A program made the translations under genes and the position numbers. The notes beneath the pieces were generated by a model that searched no databases, had not been told where the DNA came from, and was given only the letters and a program-made list of their open reading frames with translations. This document shows, one piece after another, positions 1 to 13,126 of a stretch of DNA of 64,000 nt; within the stretch, counting starts at the first letter, position 1, and every line of letters starts with the position of its first letter. The DNA comes from Brugia malayi (taxonomy: Eukaryota; Nematoda; Chromadorea; Rhabditida; Onchocercidae), in contig NW_025062477.1 in NCBI RefSeq assembly GCF_000002995.4, positions 11,070,649 to 11,134,648 on the forward strand. The letters are read 5' to 3'.

Positions 1-273
1 AAAGTTTATTTAGTAATATAAAATATTTCAAAAAAAAAATAATAATAATAAAATAAATTTAATTGTTAAATAAATTTTTAATTATCAATTATAACTGTTA
101 TTCATCATTTTTAATTGTATCATTTTGCATGAAACGAAACTAATTGATATTTGTAATGAAAATAATTAAAATCAAAATTTAATAAAAATAATTTTCAAAT
201 ATTTTATAACTATTTTTCTTTTTCTTTTTCGACAAGAAAAAAAAAAAAAGGAAAATGAAATTATTTGAAATAT

Positions 274-2004
274 TTATATATTCAAATGTGGAGCACTAAG
301 CATAATGCAACATGTTGATAAGATGATAAACATTGAAAAACAGATAAGACATGCTCGATCAACAACCATCGCACTAAATTTCCAATCATTTTGCAAACGT
401 TCCGATTCTTCTTCCTCTATCATTTGATCACTAATCTGAAAAAATGAAAATGTAAAATTAATAAAATGCTATTTGAATATGAAAAATAATAATTGATAAA
501 GTGCATTTAAATATGGATGTAAAAATTGATAAGATACTATTTAAATAGAGAAATTGATAGTGTATAATTTAATTTTTCTTTGCCAATTAATTAACATATA
601 CGAAATGATTATGCTAATTATTTGAGATGATAATCACTTGATAACAATTGGATTAACAAACTATAATAATTCATAGTCCAATCTAATTAATTTATCCAAT
701 TGATTTGTTTGATCTTCATTATAATCTAATTAATTAATTTGATTTTAGTTAGTTTTTAAATCACAAAAAAAAAGAAACCTGTTTTAATTTTACATAAAGT
801 TGATGAAGTAATAAAATCTGAACATCAGATGCATTTCTTCTTTCGGATAAAATTACTTCATTAATTAACGGAATATAATCATCTTCTTTTGTTCTACTAC
901 TCGTTTCCGATTCCGTAATTGCTTCACCACAACTGTATCTAAAACCGGGTCGTGACATCATTAATAACCACGGAAGCCATTCCAGTAATATCCGTCGAAC
1001 CTAAAAATATACACTTTTTTTTCTTTTAAATTTAAAAAATTAAAAAAAAATAAAATAATTAAAAATATTCTTTTAAACTGTTAAATAAGATGAAAAAAAA
1101 AAAAACGAATACAAGTGGCGTCATAACGTGACTTTCAGACGTCCGAAAATGTAAATTAAGTATGATAACGGTAAAAACAACAGATGCTGAAACGACCAAC
1201 ATACAGCATGAAAAAAATACACCTGAAATAATCATGATTAAATATATCAATGATAACAGAGATCATAGTGATAATTTCAACTTTTCATGATGATAAGAAA
1301 TGAATGAATATTCTCAATCAATCTTTTAAAAAATTTTTTAATCTCTATTGAGATATTTAAAGAAAAAAAAAATGAAATTTCTGCGAGAAAATTAATTAAT
1401 TAAACAAACCAATTAATGGTACAGCTTCACTAGTTGAAGGTGTCATTTCTGCTACCATACTCAAAAAGAATACGATTGATAGTAAAATTGTTATTTCTAC
1501 AAATAAATGCTTTTTAAAAGTAAATATTTTAATGTAATTTTATAAATTCAAATGTAATTTTTGAAATTATCAAAAATTAATTTTAAATGTTATCAGATCT
1601 TCTTTTTTAGATTAAATTTTCAAATCTAAAATTTTGCATACTGTTTGATACTTTTAATATTTACAATAAATAAGAATGATTTGATAAAATTTGAATCAAA
1701 AGTATTAAATGCAATGAAACCTAATGTAATCTTCTCTCCAGCATCTGGTGGTAATGTAAAACCAAGCACAGTCATCAATGAAATTAGCAAACTTGGTATT
1801 AGCAAATTGAAACCTTTAAAAAAAGAATGAAATTTTTAATTGTAATTTTAAAATTTTACTTAAATAATTGTTTTTTTTTTCATCATTGTATTATTTCGAT
1901 TGAAAAAACTTGAAAATGATATAATGAAGGCAAAATTCAAAAATTTACATTTATGCTTTATAAATTAAAAATTAGAAAATAATAAAATATTTTCATAAAA
2001 TTAG

Positions 2005-2037
<33 letters not shown>

Positions 2038-4174
2038 TGATATGATGATGTAAGAGGCAAAAAAGAGAAAAAAAAAAATACGAGAAATAACGAATTAAAA
2101 ATTTATATTTATGTTTTATAAATTAAGAATTGGAAATTGAATTATTAATCAAGCATTGAGTCAATAATACGTGTATGTTATTAATCGTACGTATTAATTA
2201 ATTAATTAATTAATTTATTAAAGTAGAAAAAGTGACATAAACTTATTAATTACTAAAATGAACCATAGTATAGCGTTCTACGACGTATATGCATATAGAA
2301 TGTAATTGTTGGATAAGGTTCTGGACAACATACAAAACGTTTAATATTACGTACGGCAGGCGTAGCTATCAAGTCCCACTCACCGCTTATGACGTAATCA
2401 CTGATATCCATTTGATGTGCTTTAATTAATCAAAATAAATTAATAAACAAAGAGAGCAATGATGAAAAGTAAATAAATTGGCTATGATAAACAAATAAAT
2501 AAATACTTCAAAGCTGTAAAAAGAAGATAGAAGTAAATAATTGTAAAAGATTCTTATCAATTTTTAATTAAATGTATTTTCTTAAGAGAATTTAGCAATA
2601 TTTTATTAGAAAATCGACGAAATCTTGTTAGAATGGAATGAAAAATGATAACTAAATCAATGCTATCAACAAGTTAATTAATTAATTAATTAAAATATTT
2701 ACTTGAATTGCTATCATCAGCATCAATTTGTAAATCAATGGCAAATCCATTGTGTGTCCATGAACCAAACTATAAATTGATTTTTACTAGTTATGATAAA
2801 GAAAGTTTTTCTGTACAAAACAGGTCTCTTGTATGTGATCTCTGATCAATCTATTGATTAATTGATTTAATCCATAATTCATAACTTTAACTGCTATATT
2901 TAATTAGGTAAACAAGATTAGTATTATATATCAATCCCATTCTTCTTAAGATCAGCTTAGTTATATCTTGAGGCTAATTTCAATCTGATTATTTTAGGCC
3001 TTTTTTTTAAAGCCAAAAGTATTTTACCAGAGAATATTTTGTCTTAATTAAATAAATAAAAATGTAATATAAATTGTAACAATTTATTATTGGCTAATTA
3101 ACTAAGTAGAAGTTTATTTATAAAATGCTAGAATACAATACTTACTTTTAGGCCACAAATTTGATCATCAAATGGGAACCAGGTAATATCCAATTTACAA
3201 CTAAATTTCAAAATACCTGGTGGTATCCAATTCACTTCACCATTACTATACACTAACAAATTACTTTTGAATGTTGAATCGAAATTATCGTCGGCACTGT
3301 AAAAGGGAAAAAATAAGATTAGAAAATATTGAAAAGTTTTTTTTTTTTTTGAATAAAATAAAATTTTTTAGGTTTATTGAAATCGACTTTTTCAGAATTT
3401 CAAATATAATTTGCTTTTCCAACTATTATGCTTCTAACATATTTCATTTAAATATTTAAAACATGGTTTTAAGTTTAAATATTTGGAATTTGACAATATT
3501 TCAATTTTTTTTTTCTTCGCAAAGAAAATTTAAGTAAGAAAAAAATTTGTGTAAAAATTTAAGCAGAAATTTTAGTAAGACCTGTTGTACAATAGTATAT
3601 CAGGTCTCCATATTCGTGAATTATCACCTGGAAAATGCAAATCCTTAATGCCACCATATTCTCGGGGATCCCACTTTAGCTTATAATCCTCCCAAATCTA
3701 TAATTTCTTCTTGTATTCATTAGCATAAAAATTAAAAAAAATAGCTGTTTATTTTTTCCATTATTTTTTTTTCTAATCTTATATAAAACACAAAATTTTA
3801 CAAAATTTTTTAAACTGTTTAATTAGAAATGAATAAATTAAAATGTGCAAATTAAAAAATATAAATTAAAAAATTAAAATAAATTAAAATTAAAAAATTA
3901 CATATCGAATCCATGCATTAATTTGTACCACTTGATTTTTCTCATCCACGTCAACAATTTGTTGCAAGAAAAGGCGCATTTTGATAACTAATGGCATACT
4001 TGAATTGCTTACTGGTCGTTCTAATACATTGTAATTTGTTAGCAAATCCGTAAACAATTGCCTTTCATCATTACTAGCACATACAAAATTTGTCATCAAA
4101 GTTAGCAACAAATAAGCAATCGAGAATATACATAGTATTTGGCGCAAAAAGTTAGCCAATCTTGAAATAATCAT
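274..4174 (-). CDS. Nicotinic acetylcholine receptor alpha-type subunit, complete 10-exon gene
   Basis: A pentameric cation-channel subunit of nerve or muscle membrane. Exons on the minus strand, 5' to 3': 4174-3902, 3697-3582, 3296-3146, 2769-2703, 2419-2264, 1813-1721, 1496-1410, 1222-1113, 1000-779, 435-274. They total 1437 nt (478 residues plus stop) and every junction keeps phase. A hydrophobic signal peptide lies near residues 10-32. The signature Cys-loop spans C163 to C177 with 13 residues between. Adjacent cysteines C233-C234 in FVCCPEPYP mark an alpha subunit. TM1 is about 256-277, followed by GEKITLEITILLS into TM2 (about 287-306), TM3 about 315-338 and TM4 about 447-470. WLPWLL follows TM3 as in the family. 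The donors after exons 5 and 6 (GTTCAT, GTTTCA) are weak, but phase and protein match support them. It resembles the nematode ACR-16-like group; the exact orthologue is uncertain. Confidence 0.93.
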
Positions 4175-4614
4175 ACCGAAAAATCCGCGGAAAATGTAGA
4201 ATTACGGGTGTAGTAATAATAGATAGAATATTGATCGTAATGCTAATATAACATTGTTTCGTGAAGGAAAATAAAATTTAAAAGTAAATGGTTGTAATGA
4301 ATGAATGTCTCTTAGCGATTAAGCACGATATGCTGAATAGTTTGTCGATTTAAATGCAAACAAAATGACAAAGATTTGAGTATTTGTCAGAAAAACTGAA
4401 TTTGACAAATTTAAAAAAAAAAAAAAAAATTTAAAAATTTTAAAGTTAGAATATGATTTGAGTATGTTTAAGAAAAAGTGAATTTGATAAAATTTCGAAT
4501 AAATTAGAAACTAATTTCAACTCATTCAGTTTAAATGGTTTCGATGAAAGCCAAAGATTAGAAAACAAAAAAAGCTTAACTTTTAGATTTGTTTATATTG
4601 TTAAGTAAATAAAT
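4175..4614. other. Upstream region of the receptor gene; no gene seen
   Basis: AT-rich sequence before the acetylcholine receptor start codon. I see no coding frame, clear TATA box or repeat. The promoter presumably lies here but cannot be pinpointed. Confidence 0.4.
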
Positions 4615-5392
4615 GATTTTTTCTCCGTATGTATCTTCCTGAAAATTAGTTTTAAAAAAGGATAAAATATATCATTGCCTAAAAAAAACTAAACACTTCA
4701 GTTTAATTTCCAAGGAAAAAAAATAAAAGTAAGATGCCATCATATAAAGGTAAAATGCCATGAATATCAACTTGAGAAAAGAAGAAAGAAAGATCACTAA
4801 TTTACTTCAAAAACTATTGCATTAAAATATATTTTAAGCGCCGTGAAGTTTGGAAAGGTTTTATTGTACCATAATTAAATTAACTTTTTTAATTGAATTA
4901 GTGCATTTATTTCAGAATTATTTCACAATTCTTATTATTTTATTATATTAAGCCATTCGTAAGGTAAACATTAGCTGAACATTAGCGCTATAAATGATAT
5001 ACAACTTCGAGTAAGTGAAATGAGACCATGATCCAAATATGAATCCAAACAATGAAATCTTTTCAGATAATTAAAATGGCATTGATCGTAGTACAGAAGG
5101 TTCAATTGATGTTAATACCAATTAATAAATCAAATAAATAGGAATAATTAATGAAGAAAGAAACAATATTTAATCAATTTAAAACAAGTGTCAAGAGAAT
5201 GTCTAGAAATTTTTAATAAATATGCAATTGCTCATTGTCAAATTATTACTAAATTCACTAATTCTCATTTGCTATTCCTAAAAAATCAACGATTTTAACT
5301 TCAAACACGTAATGGAAATTTTCTTTTGATATTAAAATCCAGATAAAAACCAATAGATTTACTTCCGAAATTCGAACTGCATTTTAATATTT

Positions 5393-5393
<1 letters not shown>

Positions 5394-5423
<30 letters not shown>
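5394..5423 (+). repeat. Poly-A run of 30
   Basis: An uninterrupted run of A, followed by a short degenerate CAAAA and CA stretch. Its length is likely unstable. Confidence 0.9.
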
Positions 5424-5424
<1 letters not shown>

Positions 5425-5627
5425 AAAACAAAACACACACATACTACCGAGTGGCAAAATCCTGTTAGAAATTTTGTCAGAAATTTTTCTTAATTCCTAT
5501 CAAAAAAAGATTGAAAATTTTACATTTTTTTGACAACTGCTTTTTTAATTAAAAAAGCAACGATAAATTGCTATCGGTAGTTAAAAAAGAAGCAACCACC
5601 AACTTTGTTCTTCATTTTTCCATTCAA

Positions 5628-5679
5628 CTCGAGAAATTTAGAAAATAGAACAAAAGGATTTCATTGTCAAAGTATAAAA
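5628..5679 (+). promoter_or_regulatory. Orphan family promoter (CTCGAG at 5628, TATAAAA at 5673)
   Basis: The module matches the promoters of the intact family genes: a CTCGAG palindrome, the conserved TTTAGAAAATAGAACAAAAG stretch, then a TATA box. No family coding exon follows; sequence similarity to the family leader fades near 5760. Confidence 0.6.
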
Positions 5680-7034
5680 AGCTCCATTTTTTTCATCTCC
5701 AACCATTATAATTAATTCATTCTCTTCTTTATTTTCAATTTTTAGAAAAAAGCTTTTAGATAAATTAAAATAATATAATGCCATAAATGACAAAAAAAAA
5801 AGAAAAGAAAATGGAATTGGCAAAAAAGTATGCAAATTTGTAATGACGAAGTGTCATGTACTCATCAGAAATAACAAAAAAACTAGGCTATGAGAAAAGA
5901 TTCAATATTAGCATGGAGATATGTTTAAAAGTAAGTTAAAAAATGATAAAACAGTAACTTAAAAATAAATTGAAAAGGGATGAAAGCAATAAAATTACAC
6001 CAAGTATATAAAAATAAGGTAAAAGGAAGATATAATTAATAGTTTTCTTTCCGTTATATGTGACCTTTACGAAGTTAAGTAAGCTATTGGAAAAATATTT
6101 AATCCATTTTAGGTTTTTAACCAATTTCAAAAAATTTACATAATTTGCATAATTGAGCGTGAAAAGAAATGTGACATCTTTGTTGAAAATACCTCAATTA
6201 AATTAGCTTTTTTAAATTAAATTAGCGCATTTGTTTCAAAATTATTCCACAATTCCTATTATTTTAATTATATTAAGTCTTCCCTAAGGTAAACGTTAGC
6301 TGAACATTAACGCCAGTTCATAAATCAAATGAACCACAATAATTAATGATATAAAAACAATACTTAATTAATTAAAAAGGAATAACTTAGTGCCAGTAGA
6401 ATATCTGAAAATTTTCATTTGAAATTGGAAAAAACTTGACATGCCGATATTCTTTGTAAACTAAAATATACATTTATTTACTTCAGGAGTTAATAAATGT
6501 GCAATTGCTCATTGTTAAGTTATTATTCTCATTTGCGATTCCTAAAAAGTCAATGTTATTAACTTTCAAGATGTAACAGAAATTTCCCCAATCCAAAATT
6601 TAGTAGTTCAATTCAGGAAAAAAGCAATAAGTTTACTTCCATAATTGAGATCGCAAGATTTCAAAGATAAGAAAACACTATCGAATAGTTAAATCCTATT
6701 CCAGTCAAAATACAAACAATAATGAATTGTTATCGCTGGTCAAAAGGCGCTTTTTTTTTCACTTTGCTCTTCCATTTTCCATTTAATTCGAGAAATTTAA
6801 AGAATAGAGCAAAATGATTCCATTGCCAAAGTATAAAAGGCGCCATTTCTTTCATCTCCAACCATTATAATAAGTTCGCTCATTCTTTTTTTTTAATTTT
6901 TAGGAAAAAGCTTTCAAATACTACGCTTATCAGTGAAAGAATTATGCGCTGATCTTTCTCGACCAATTCCCAAATAATGTAGTACTTAGGAGTAAAACTT
7001 TAGGAAATATTAATTATAATAAAACAGATTTGAT

Positions 7035-7180
7035 ATGACAAAGTTGTTGGTATATATTGCTTTCATTATTTATTGTGGTGGTTAAGCTAACCAAGCAGGA
7101 GGACCACAACAAGTTCTAGAACTTATGCATCCTTCCTTTTTTGTCACTTCTCTTCCAGATATGTTTATCATGAATTGATA
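7035..7180 (+). pseudogene. Secreted-family pseudogene (first exon only)
   Basis: The reading frame begins MTKLLVYIAFIIYCGG like the intact family members but hits TAA at 7083-7085. The first-intron donor GTATGC seen in all intact copies is changed to TTATGC, so the splice site is also lost. The two downstream coding exons are absent: after about 7180 the sequence jumps into minisatellite-related DNA. A promoter remains upstream, with a TATA box at 6832-6839 and the CTCGAG decayed to TTCGAG. Three independent lesions make this a clear pseudogene. Confidence 0.85.
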
Positions 7181-7185
7181 TATCT

Positions 7186-7560
7186 CAAAAAATGATCAAT
7201 AAACTTTGCTAATATTTTCTACTTTTTTCGGAATCAATTTAAATTGCTTTTTCGTGCTAATTTTTTTGCAAAAATGCAATTTTTTTTTTTATTTTTAAAA
7301 AAGCTGAAAAGAATTTTAGGTATTTTTTTTTTGAATATTTGTGCAAAAAAAAATTTTATTCAGGAAATTCAAATGTATCGTATTAAAATTTCCTAATTGT
7401 TATCATTTAATTTATATTTATGTTTTCTTTTCGGAATACTTTTTAGATATTTTAGCATTCAATATTTTATTCATTTTTTGCCATTACATTGTCAATTTTA
7501 AAACATTACTTTAGAGAAAATTTCGCGATAATTCAACTCATCGTTTAGAATTTGTGTTAA
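7186..7560 (+). repeat. Single minisatellite-related element
   Basis: Matches the last unit and right flank of the 13-18 kb minisatellite (17.93-18.24 kb): it shares tcaataaactttgc, attttctactttttt and the flank with aaattcaaatgtatcgta. A diverged relative lies in opposite orientation at 39.5-40.4 kb. Confidence 0.75.
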
Positions 7561-8430
7561 TTTTATGAGAAAATGTAGGATATTTAAATTTTTCCGTCTT
7601 TTTTTTTTTGGAAACCAAAGTTTTATTTTATTGTTTATCTGTTTGAATTACAGTTACTGATCAAAATTTAAAGGTTTTTTTTTTTTAAAGGTAATCAATT
7701 ATGCGCATTTGCTACTGTTTTCTTTTTTTACTGTTTGTTATGAGGGTAAAGAGGATTTGAAAAGTTTTTCTGGTAATTATCCACAATGAAACGAAAAGAA
7801 AAGACTAATCCTCTTATATTGTATGAAAATTTTTAAACTACAGATAGAAGGACATTTGAAAAAATTTATTATTAAGGTAATTTTTAAAGATGAAATATTT
7901 GTGTGAAGAATTTCTGTAGTTTAATGATTGATGTTAAGTTGATACATTAAAATGAAGTAAGAAAGCAAACTAATATATTAGTTATTTTTACTGGGAATTT
8001 TATTTCTCAAAAAAAAAAAAATTGTAATATTTGTTTAAATTTGAAATAATTGTGTGCCTTGAAAAAAAAATTAAATAAACTGAACACTTAAATTTAGAAA
8101 TGAGCAATTCTGTACACTATCATTTTGATTTTTTTCGTGTAAATAAAAAATAAACCTTACTACTTCGTAAGTTCTTATTTTACTCAATACGTGGTCGTTG
8201 TTGTGATCGTAATAATCAAGCAAATAATTAAAAATACAAAATAATACAGATAAATTTACAAATAATTTAATGTAGAAGAAAAATGAATTGATTTTATTTA
8301 CTTTTTGAACTTTTTATTATTAATAATAATTTCGATTATTTTCTTGTAGCATTGCTTTATCTAATAAAGCAAAATTTAGGAAAAGTGGAATAATCATAAA
8401 ATGATTTAAAATATTTAAAAGTTGATTTCC
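7561..8430. other. Intergenic AT-rich stretch; nothing recognised
   Basis: Several poly-T and poly-A runs, with no splice-supported reading frame or recognised repeat. Confidence 0.4.
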
Positions 8431-8650
8431 TGATCAAAATTTGATTAATTAATGCCAATAGTACTTGACAGGTTAGAAATGTACTTGCAGTCATATGTGC
8501 GCACTCTTGCACGCGCAGAAGATCAAATAAATGCACGCATTCCTCATGACAATTGCTTTTTAACTTTAAATTATGTAAATTTTTTTATTTCTTCGTCTTT
8601 TTTTATTATTATCGCTGTTACTAAAATGAACTTGACTTGAAGCAATAATA
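8430..8650. repeat. Dispersed repeat, three copies
   Basis: Similar sequence occurs inverted at about 48.13-48.34 kb and as a shorter piece at about 62.56-62.66 kb. The shared core is an alternating purine-pyrimidine stretch with GTGCGCACTCTTGC-like and CATATGACTGCAAG-like elements. The open frame across it is not conserved, so it is called a repeat, not a gene. Confidence 0.55.
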
Positions 8651-10524
8651 ATTTTAATTTCTCATTTTGTTATTAATTACTTTAAAATGCTGATAACGGC
8701 AGTGATAACATCAATTTTTTATTTGCCTTTTTTTGCCTTTAGTTTTAATTAACTATAATCAAACAAACTTAATATACGGTAAAATCTAATTCCGGAATCA
8801 TTGGACATTTTCAAACATTTGCAAAACTTATAGATTGTATTTTACTCTTAGCACATTTCAGGTAAATATTTTATTTATACTTATTTCAATTATCTTTTTT
8901 TATCGTAAATTTCAATTTTGTATGTTAGGAGTGAAGATAGTTGAAAGATTTAAAAATTTGCAATAAGTTACATTGTTGAATCAGTTGATACATTAATAAT
9001 AACAAATTTAAATTACAAATTTGGACTTCTATTTTGAAATACCGAAATAATTTCGCGTTTTCTGACAATTTGACTTTCTTTTCGAATTGTGTATAGTTGA
9101 CTTTTTCTTAATTTGCGTATTCAGTAATGATAGACGATTTAATTAGGAAACGCAAATGCTAAATTTACGAACTGTCCTATTTTGAGTTTTATTTTCCAAG
9201 CGATATCGTTAAGGAATAATTTCACAGATTTATTTTGTTTTTATTATTTTACAATAATTTAAAATTAAAACTACTATGAATGTTAGGTTTTGACGTTCTG
9301 CGATAATTCAATGTTTTATAAAAATGAGAAATGCTTGCTTTTAGTGCTTTACGACAATTACGAATCATTCATTTTCATTGCTTAACAGTGATAAGCAATG
9401 CTTGTTTTCATTGTCTTATCAGATTCAAAATTTTATAACAATAGCAATCAAATATTCGACCTTTGTTTATTTAACTTTGAGTTAATTCATTCAAATATTT
9501 TAGTTCCATTATCTGAATCACAGATATATATGAAATTCGCATACCTCATTATATCTTAAAATAGAGTAAATAAGCTTTGATTTAAATTTAAGGAATGGTT
9601 TAATAATTTTGATATTGCTAAATTTTGAGATTAAAATTGCACATTTGCTGTTTTCCAAAAAGAAATATTTAATTATGTTTAATTGTTGCAAAATTTTATT
9701 AATTGAAAACTTTTATCATAGTTGCATTTTCATTTAGAAATGAAAAAGAGAGAAAAAGAAAGGAATAAGTGAATTATTTACATTTGTTTTTTTTTTTTTT
9801 TTTTGTGTGTGTCTTTTTTATGAGTAATCAAAACTGATTATTCCATTAGTAAAATAATTTTATCATTTTTTAAAAAATTATTTTCTTTTAGCTATTTCTT
9901 CTTACATATGAAATCAAACGTACTAAGAAGATGAATTGGTAGTTGGATAATGGTTAAGGTCGAAGGATTAGAAAGGGAAAATCATTGGTTGCGCTAAGCT
10001 TTCTATAAATCTTTTCAGCATTTATATTCCAAAAAGTGATACGGTATACTATCGCTTTTTGAAAATTAATAAAGCAAAAATGTATGGTAAATTTGTTTAT
10101 CATTTCATTTTGTTTTTTAAATATTTTTTTTCCTTAGTTTATTGTTTTATCTAAATTTATAATATTTAAAAAAAACTCTGAAAATCAATTTGATTTTCAT
10201 TTAATTAATTGAGAATTGAAAGATGGACCAACAAAATTTTTGTTTTTATTTCTTTTGATAGAAAAACTATTCGATAACAAAATTAGAAGGAAGTGGTGAA
10301 AGGTATAAGAATTAAAAAACTTAAAATTAAATAATTTGTTGATCCACTAAATTTTATAGCACTATATGCTTCTGAAAAAGTAACTTAAAATACATTAGTA
10401 TTATTTATGCTATCAAAAGTAATCAAAGTAGCAACTTTAAATTAAAGTGTATTAAAATATTTTAATACAAAGTTGAAAGCAAGAAATGATAAATAAACTG
10501 TGAATAAATAAATATTAATTTTAG

Positions 10525-12992
10525 CGATACCATATCTGCCACGTTATATGAAACCAGGTCAACCTTGTGTCGTATGTGGTGATGATGCTACCGGTTTGCA
10601 CTACAGGTATCATTTTTATCACTGATTAATCATTTAGATAAATAATTTATAAAATCATTCAATCATTTCAAAAGTTTTTGTACGCTATTTTAATTTTAAA
10701 AATAGCAATGAGAAAAAAAATGAGAAAATTTTAGAAATTTTAATAGGCTAAAAAATACTAATAAAAGCAAATCTGAATTAATCGTATTTAAGAGCGATAA
10801 CATGCGAAGGTTGCAAAGGTTTCTTTCGACGAACCGTTCAGGTAAGTAATAAAATGTTTTTGCAAAAATTTTGTTAAAATATTAAATTGTTCAAAAAATA
10901 TATCAATTGTGCGATATTGAACAAATAATTTGAGAAAATAAATGATAAATAGTTGAATATATTTCATTTTGAATATATTATTTGGTAAGTAATTTGTTGC
11001 ACAGTTAAAATTTGTTGTTATCATTAATTAATCAGTGATTATTTTATCATTAATTCATCAAAAGTTTAGCATTATCTTCAAAATAATAAAAAGAAAGTCA
11101 AGAATAAATACTAACCTGTTACTTTTATATTTGTGGTACAAATTTTTTTCTAAATTTGTAGAAATTTCTAAATTTCAGATAATTTTTAAAAGTGAAATTT
11201 TGACGCATCAACTAATTTACGTGTATTTCAGCGTAATAAAGTGTAATAAGACGTAATAATGTCACATTTTTGCAGCAAAATATTGTGTACAAATGTAAAG
11301 GCATTGAACAATGTGAAATCAGCAAGTCTTCACGAAATATTTGTCAATTTTGTCGATTTCAAAAATGCATGGACAATGGAATGATGAAATCTTGTCCGTA
11401 TTGATTGAATTAAGTGAAATTTAAAAAAATGAAAACTTTTTATTCAAACTTTTGAATTGATTTTAAATTAGACTAACTAAATTGAATTCACCTAAATTAT
11501 GCTGAAATGATATCATTGCCATTCTTTGCATTATTCTTTTTAAAATTAATTTTATCGTCTTCACAACGTTTCCTTTGACTGATTTCAAAATTTAGAAATG
11601 TTTCGATATATTATTTATTTGAATCTTTTAGGTATTTTATAATTCAACAAATTTTTCATTCTTGACTATTTTTTTCAGTGGTATTAAATGAAACGGAACG
11701 GATAGCAAAACGGAAAATGATAAGTGATAACCGTGAACGACGGAAGATGGAACAACTAAGAGCAGTGTTAAGAACTAATTCATTAGCTGATAAACAGGAC
11801 GAGTTTCAAACTCGAATTAATCAAGTGACTGCAAATTACTGCAAAATTCTAGATAGCTCATTAGAGGTTAGAGGTTGAAGTTCAGTTTTATCTTAGTAAT
11901 TTCAAATAGTTGTTGTTTTAAAATTTGATCCTTCAATGAATATTGAAAGAGTTAATCCTTGAATTACTTGTTGAATTAAAATATTTTTAGTTAAAAGTAA
12001 GAAAAAATTTATTTGTAGTGAAGTCTTAAAAATTTAATTTCTTTTAATTTTATAACTTATAGAATTAGATATTTCTTACGTGGCAGCTTTACGTTAATCT
12101 TTATATATAATTAATATTGAAATACATATGTTCGCTTTTTTTTTTTACGAATTTATACGATTTCAATTGAAATATTGAGAAATGGTTTTGACTTAATCTT
12201 TATATCATTTAATTACTATTTTAATTGCTTCAATTAGCATAATATATCAGTGTGTATATATACTTGTCATTAGAACTAATTATTTCTTTAATAAAGCAAG
12301 TAATTACTACTGTTATTTGTTATCAAAATGTCCAGTTTATCATCTTTTCTTATCATCTTATCTAAAATTTAACAATTATTGTAAATCTTTCGATTTAGAG
12401 AGAAAATCTGATACGATGTACTTTTTTACAATTTGACTAATATTTTTTTCTAGTATAAATTCAAATCGGACATAAAATCGGAACGATTGTTAGAATTGAC
12501 CGAATTAGTTACTCAACAAATACGACAATTTGCTGAGACAATCGAAATCTACGATAGTGTTTGTTAATTGATTTACTAACTTATTTTAATATATAAAAAA
12601 TCGTAACTCTTTCCTTTTCCTCTAAATTTACTATTAAGCAGTAAATTGATTAATTCAAAAATCAATCTACTAATTAGCAATGATTGCTTATAGTTTTGCA
12701 TTTTTAGTTGAATCATTCGGCACAAGAGGAAATAATTGAAAAAAGTTGGCTGGTAGTAAAAGTTTTGCAAATTATCCATGAATTCAATCCTACAGAACGT
12801 TGTCTAATGTTAGCCAACAATACAACTTATATAGCAGCTAGAGGCGATTATTCCGAATTGGATTATACGACGAAAATTTTTGAAAATTTAATAAATTTGG
12901 CTGCAAGTTTTCATTGCATGCAATTGGATAATCGACAATTAGCCTTATTGTCAGCTTTGCTCATTTACAATCCGAAAAATGTAAAAGAATGC
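10525..12992 (+). pseudogene. Truncated copy of the TR-like nuclear receptor gene
   Basis: Six exons are present: 10525-10606, 10793-10841, 11276-11393, 11679-11866, 12454-12558, 12708-12992. They match exons 2-7 of the complete inverted copy at 41222-46633 and carry no internal stop. The DNA-binding domain and most of the ligand-binding domain are therefore intact. The first coding exon with its promoter, and the last coding exon, are missing. The equivalent of 45.07-47.05 kb is deleted near 9.77 kb, and after 13127 the sequence becomes minisatellite. The donor after the last exon (GTAAGT at 12993) has no partner in reach. It is either a pseudogene or a source of a truncated transcript from a new promoter; near-perfect identity shows that the truncation is recent. 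Confidence 0.8.
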
Positions 12993-13011
12993 GTAAGTTA
13001 ATTTAACTACT

Positions 13012-13077
13012 TTTTTTATCATGATAACAGTTATTGTCAACTACTTTTTATCATGATAACAGTTATTGTTATCATCC
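13012..13077. repeat. Tandem palindromic motif ATGATAACAGTTAT
   Basis: A 34-36 bp segment containing TTATCATGATAACAGTTATT is repeated head to tail, and the second copy continues into GTTATCAT, giving a hairpin-forming palindrome. An inverted copy lies at about 41752-41818. Confidence 0.7.
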
Positions 13078-13126
13078 CATTACTATCAGCAAATAAAATT
13101 AGCACTTAAATTGATATAAATTAGTA

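Larger units (their letters stand above)
4615..7185 (+). repeat. Partial secreted-family repeat unit, plus orientation
   Basis: The start matches 48.33-48.65 kb in the same orientation (shared stretch with ctgaaaattagttttaaaaa). It contains the blocks found upstream of every family copy, including GCAATTGCTCATTG, two promoter modules (about 5.63 and 6.83 kb) and one broken coding exon at 7035. It ends abruptly in minisatellite-related sequence near 7185. Confidence 0.75.

Noticed and set aside
8452..8640. Plus-strand frame beginning MPIVLDRLEMYLQSYVRT
   Set aside because: The inverted copy near 48.2 kb and the fragment at 62.6 kb do not keep the frame; this is a dispersed repeat.
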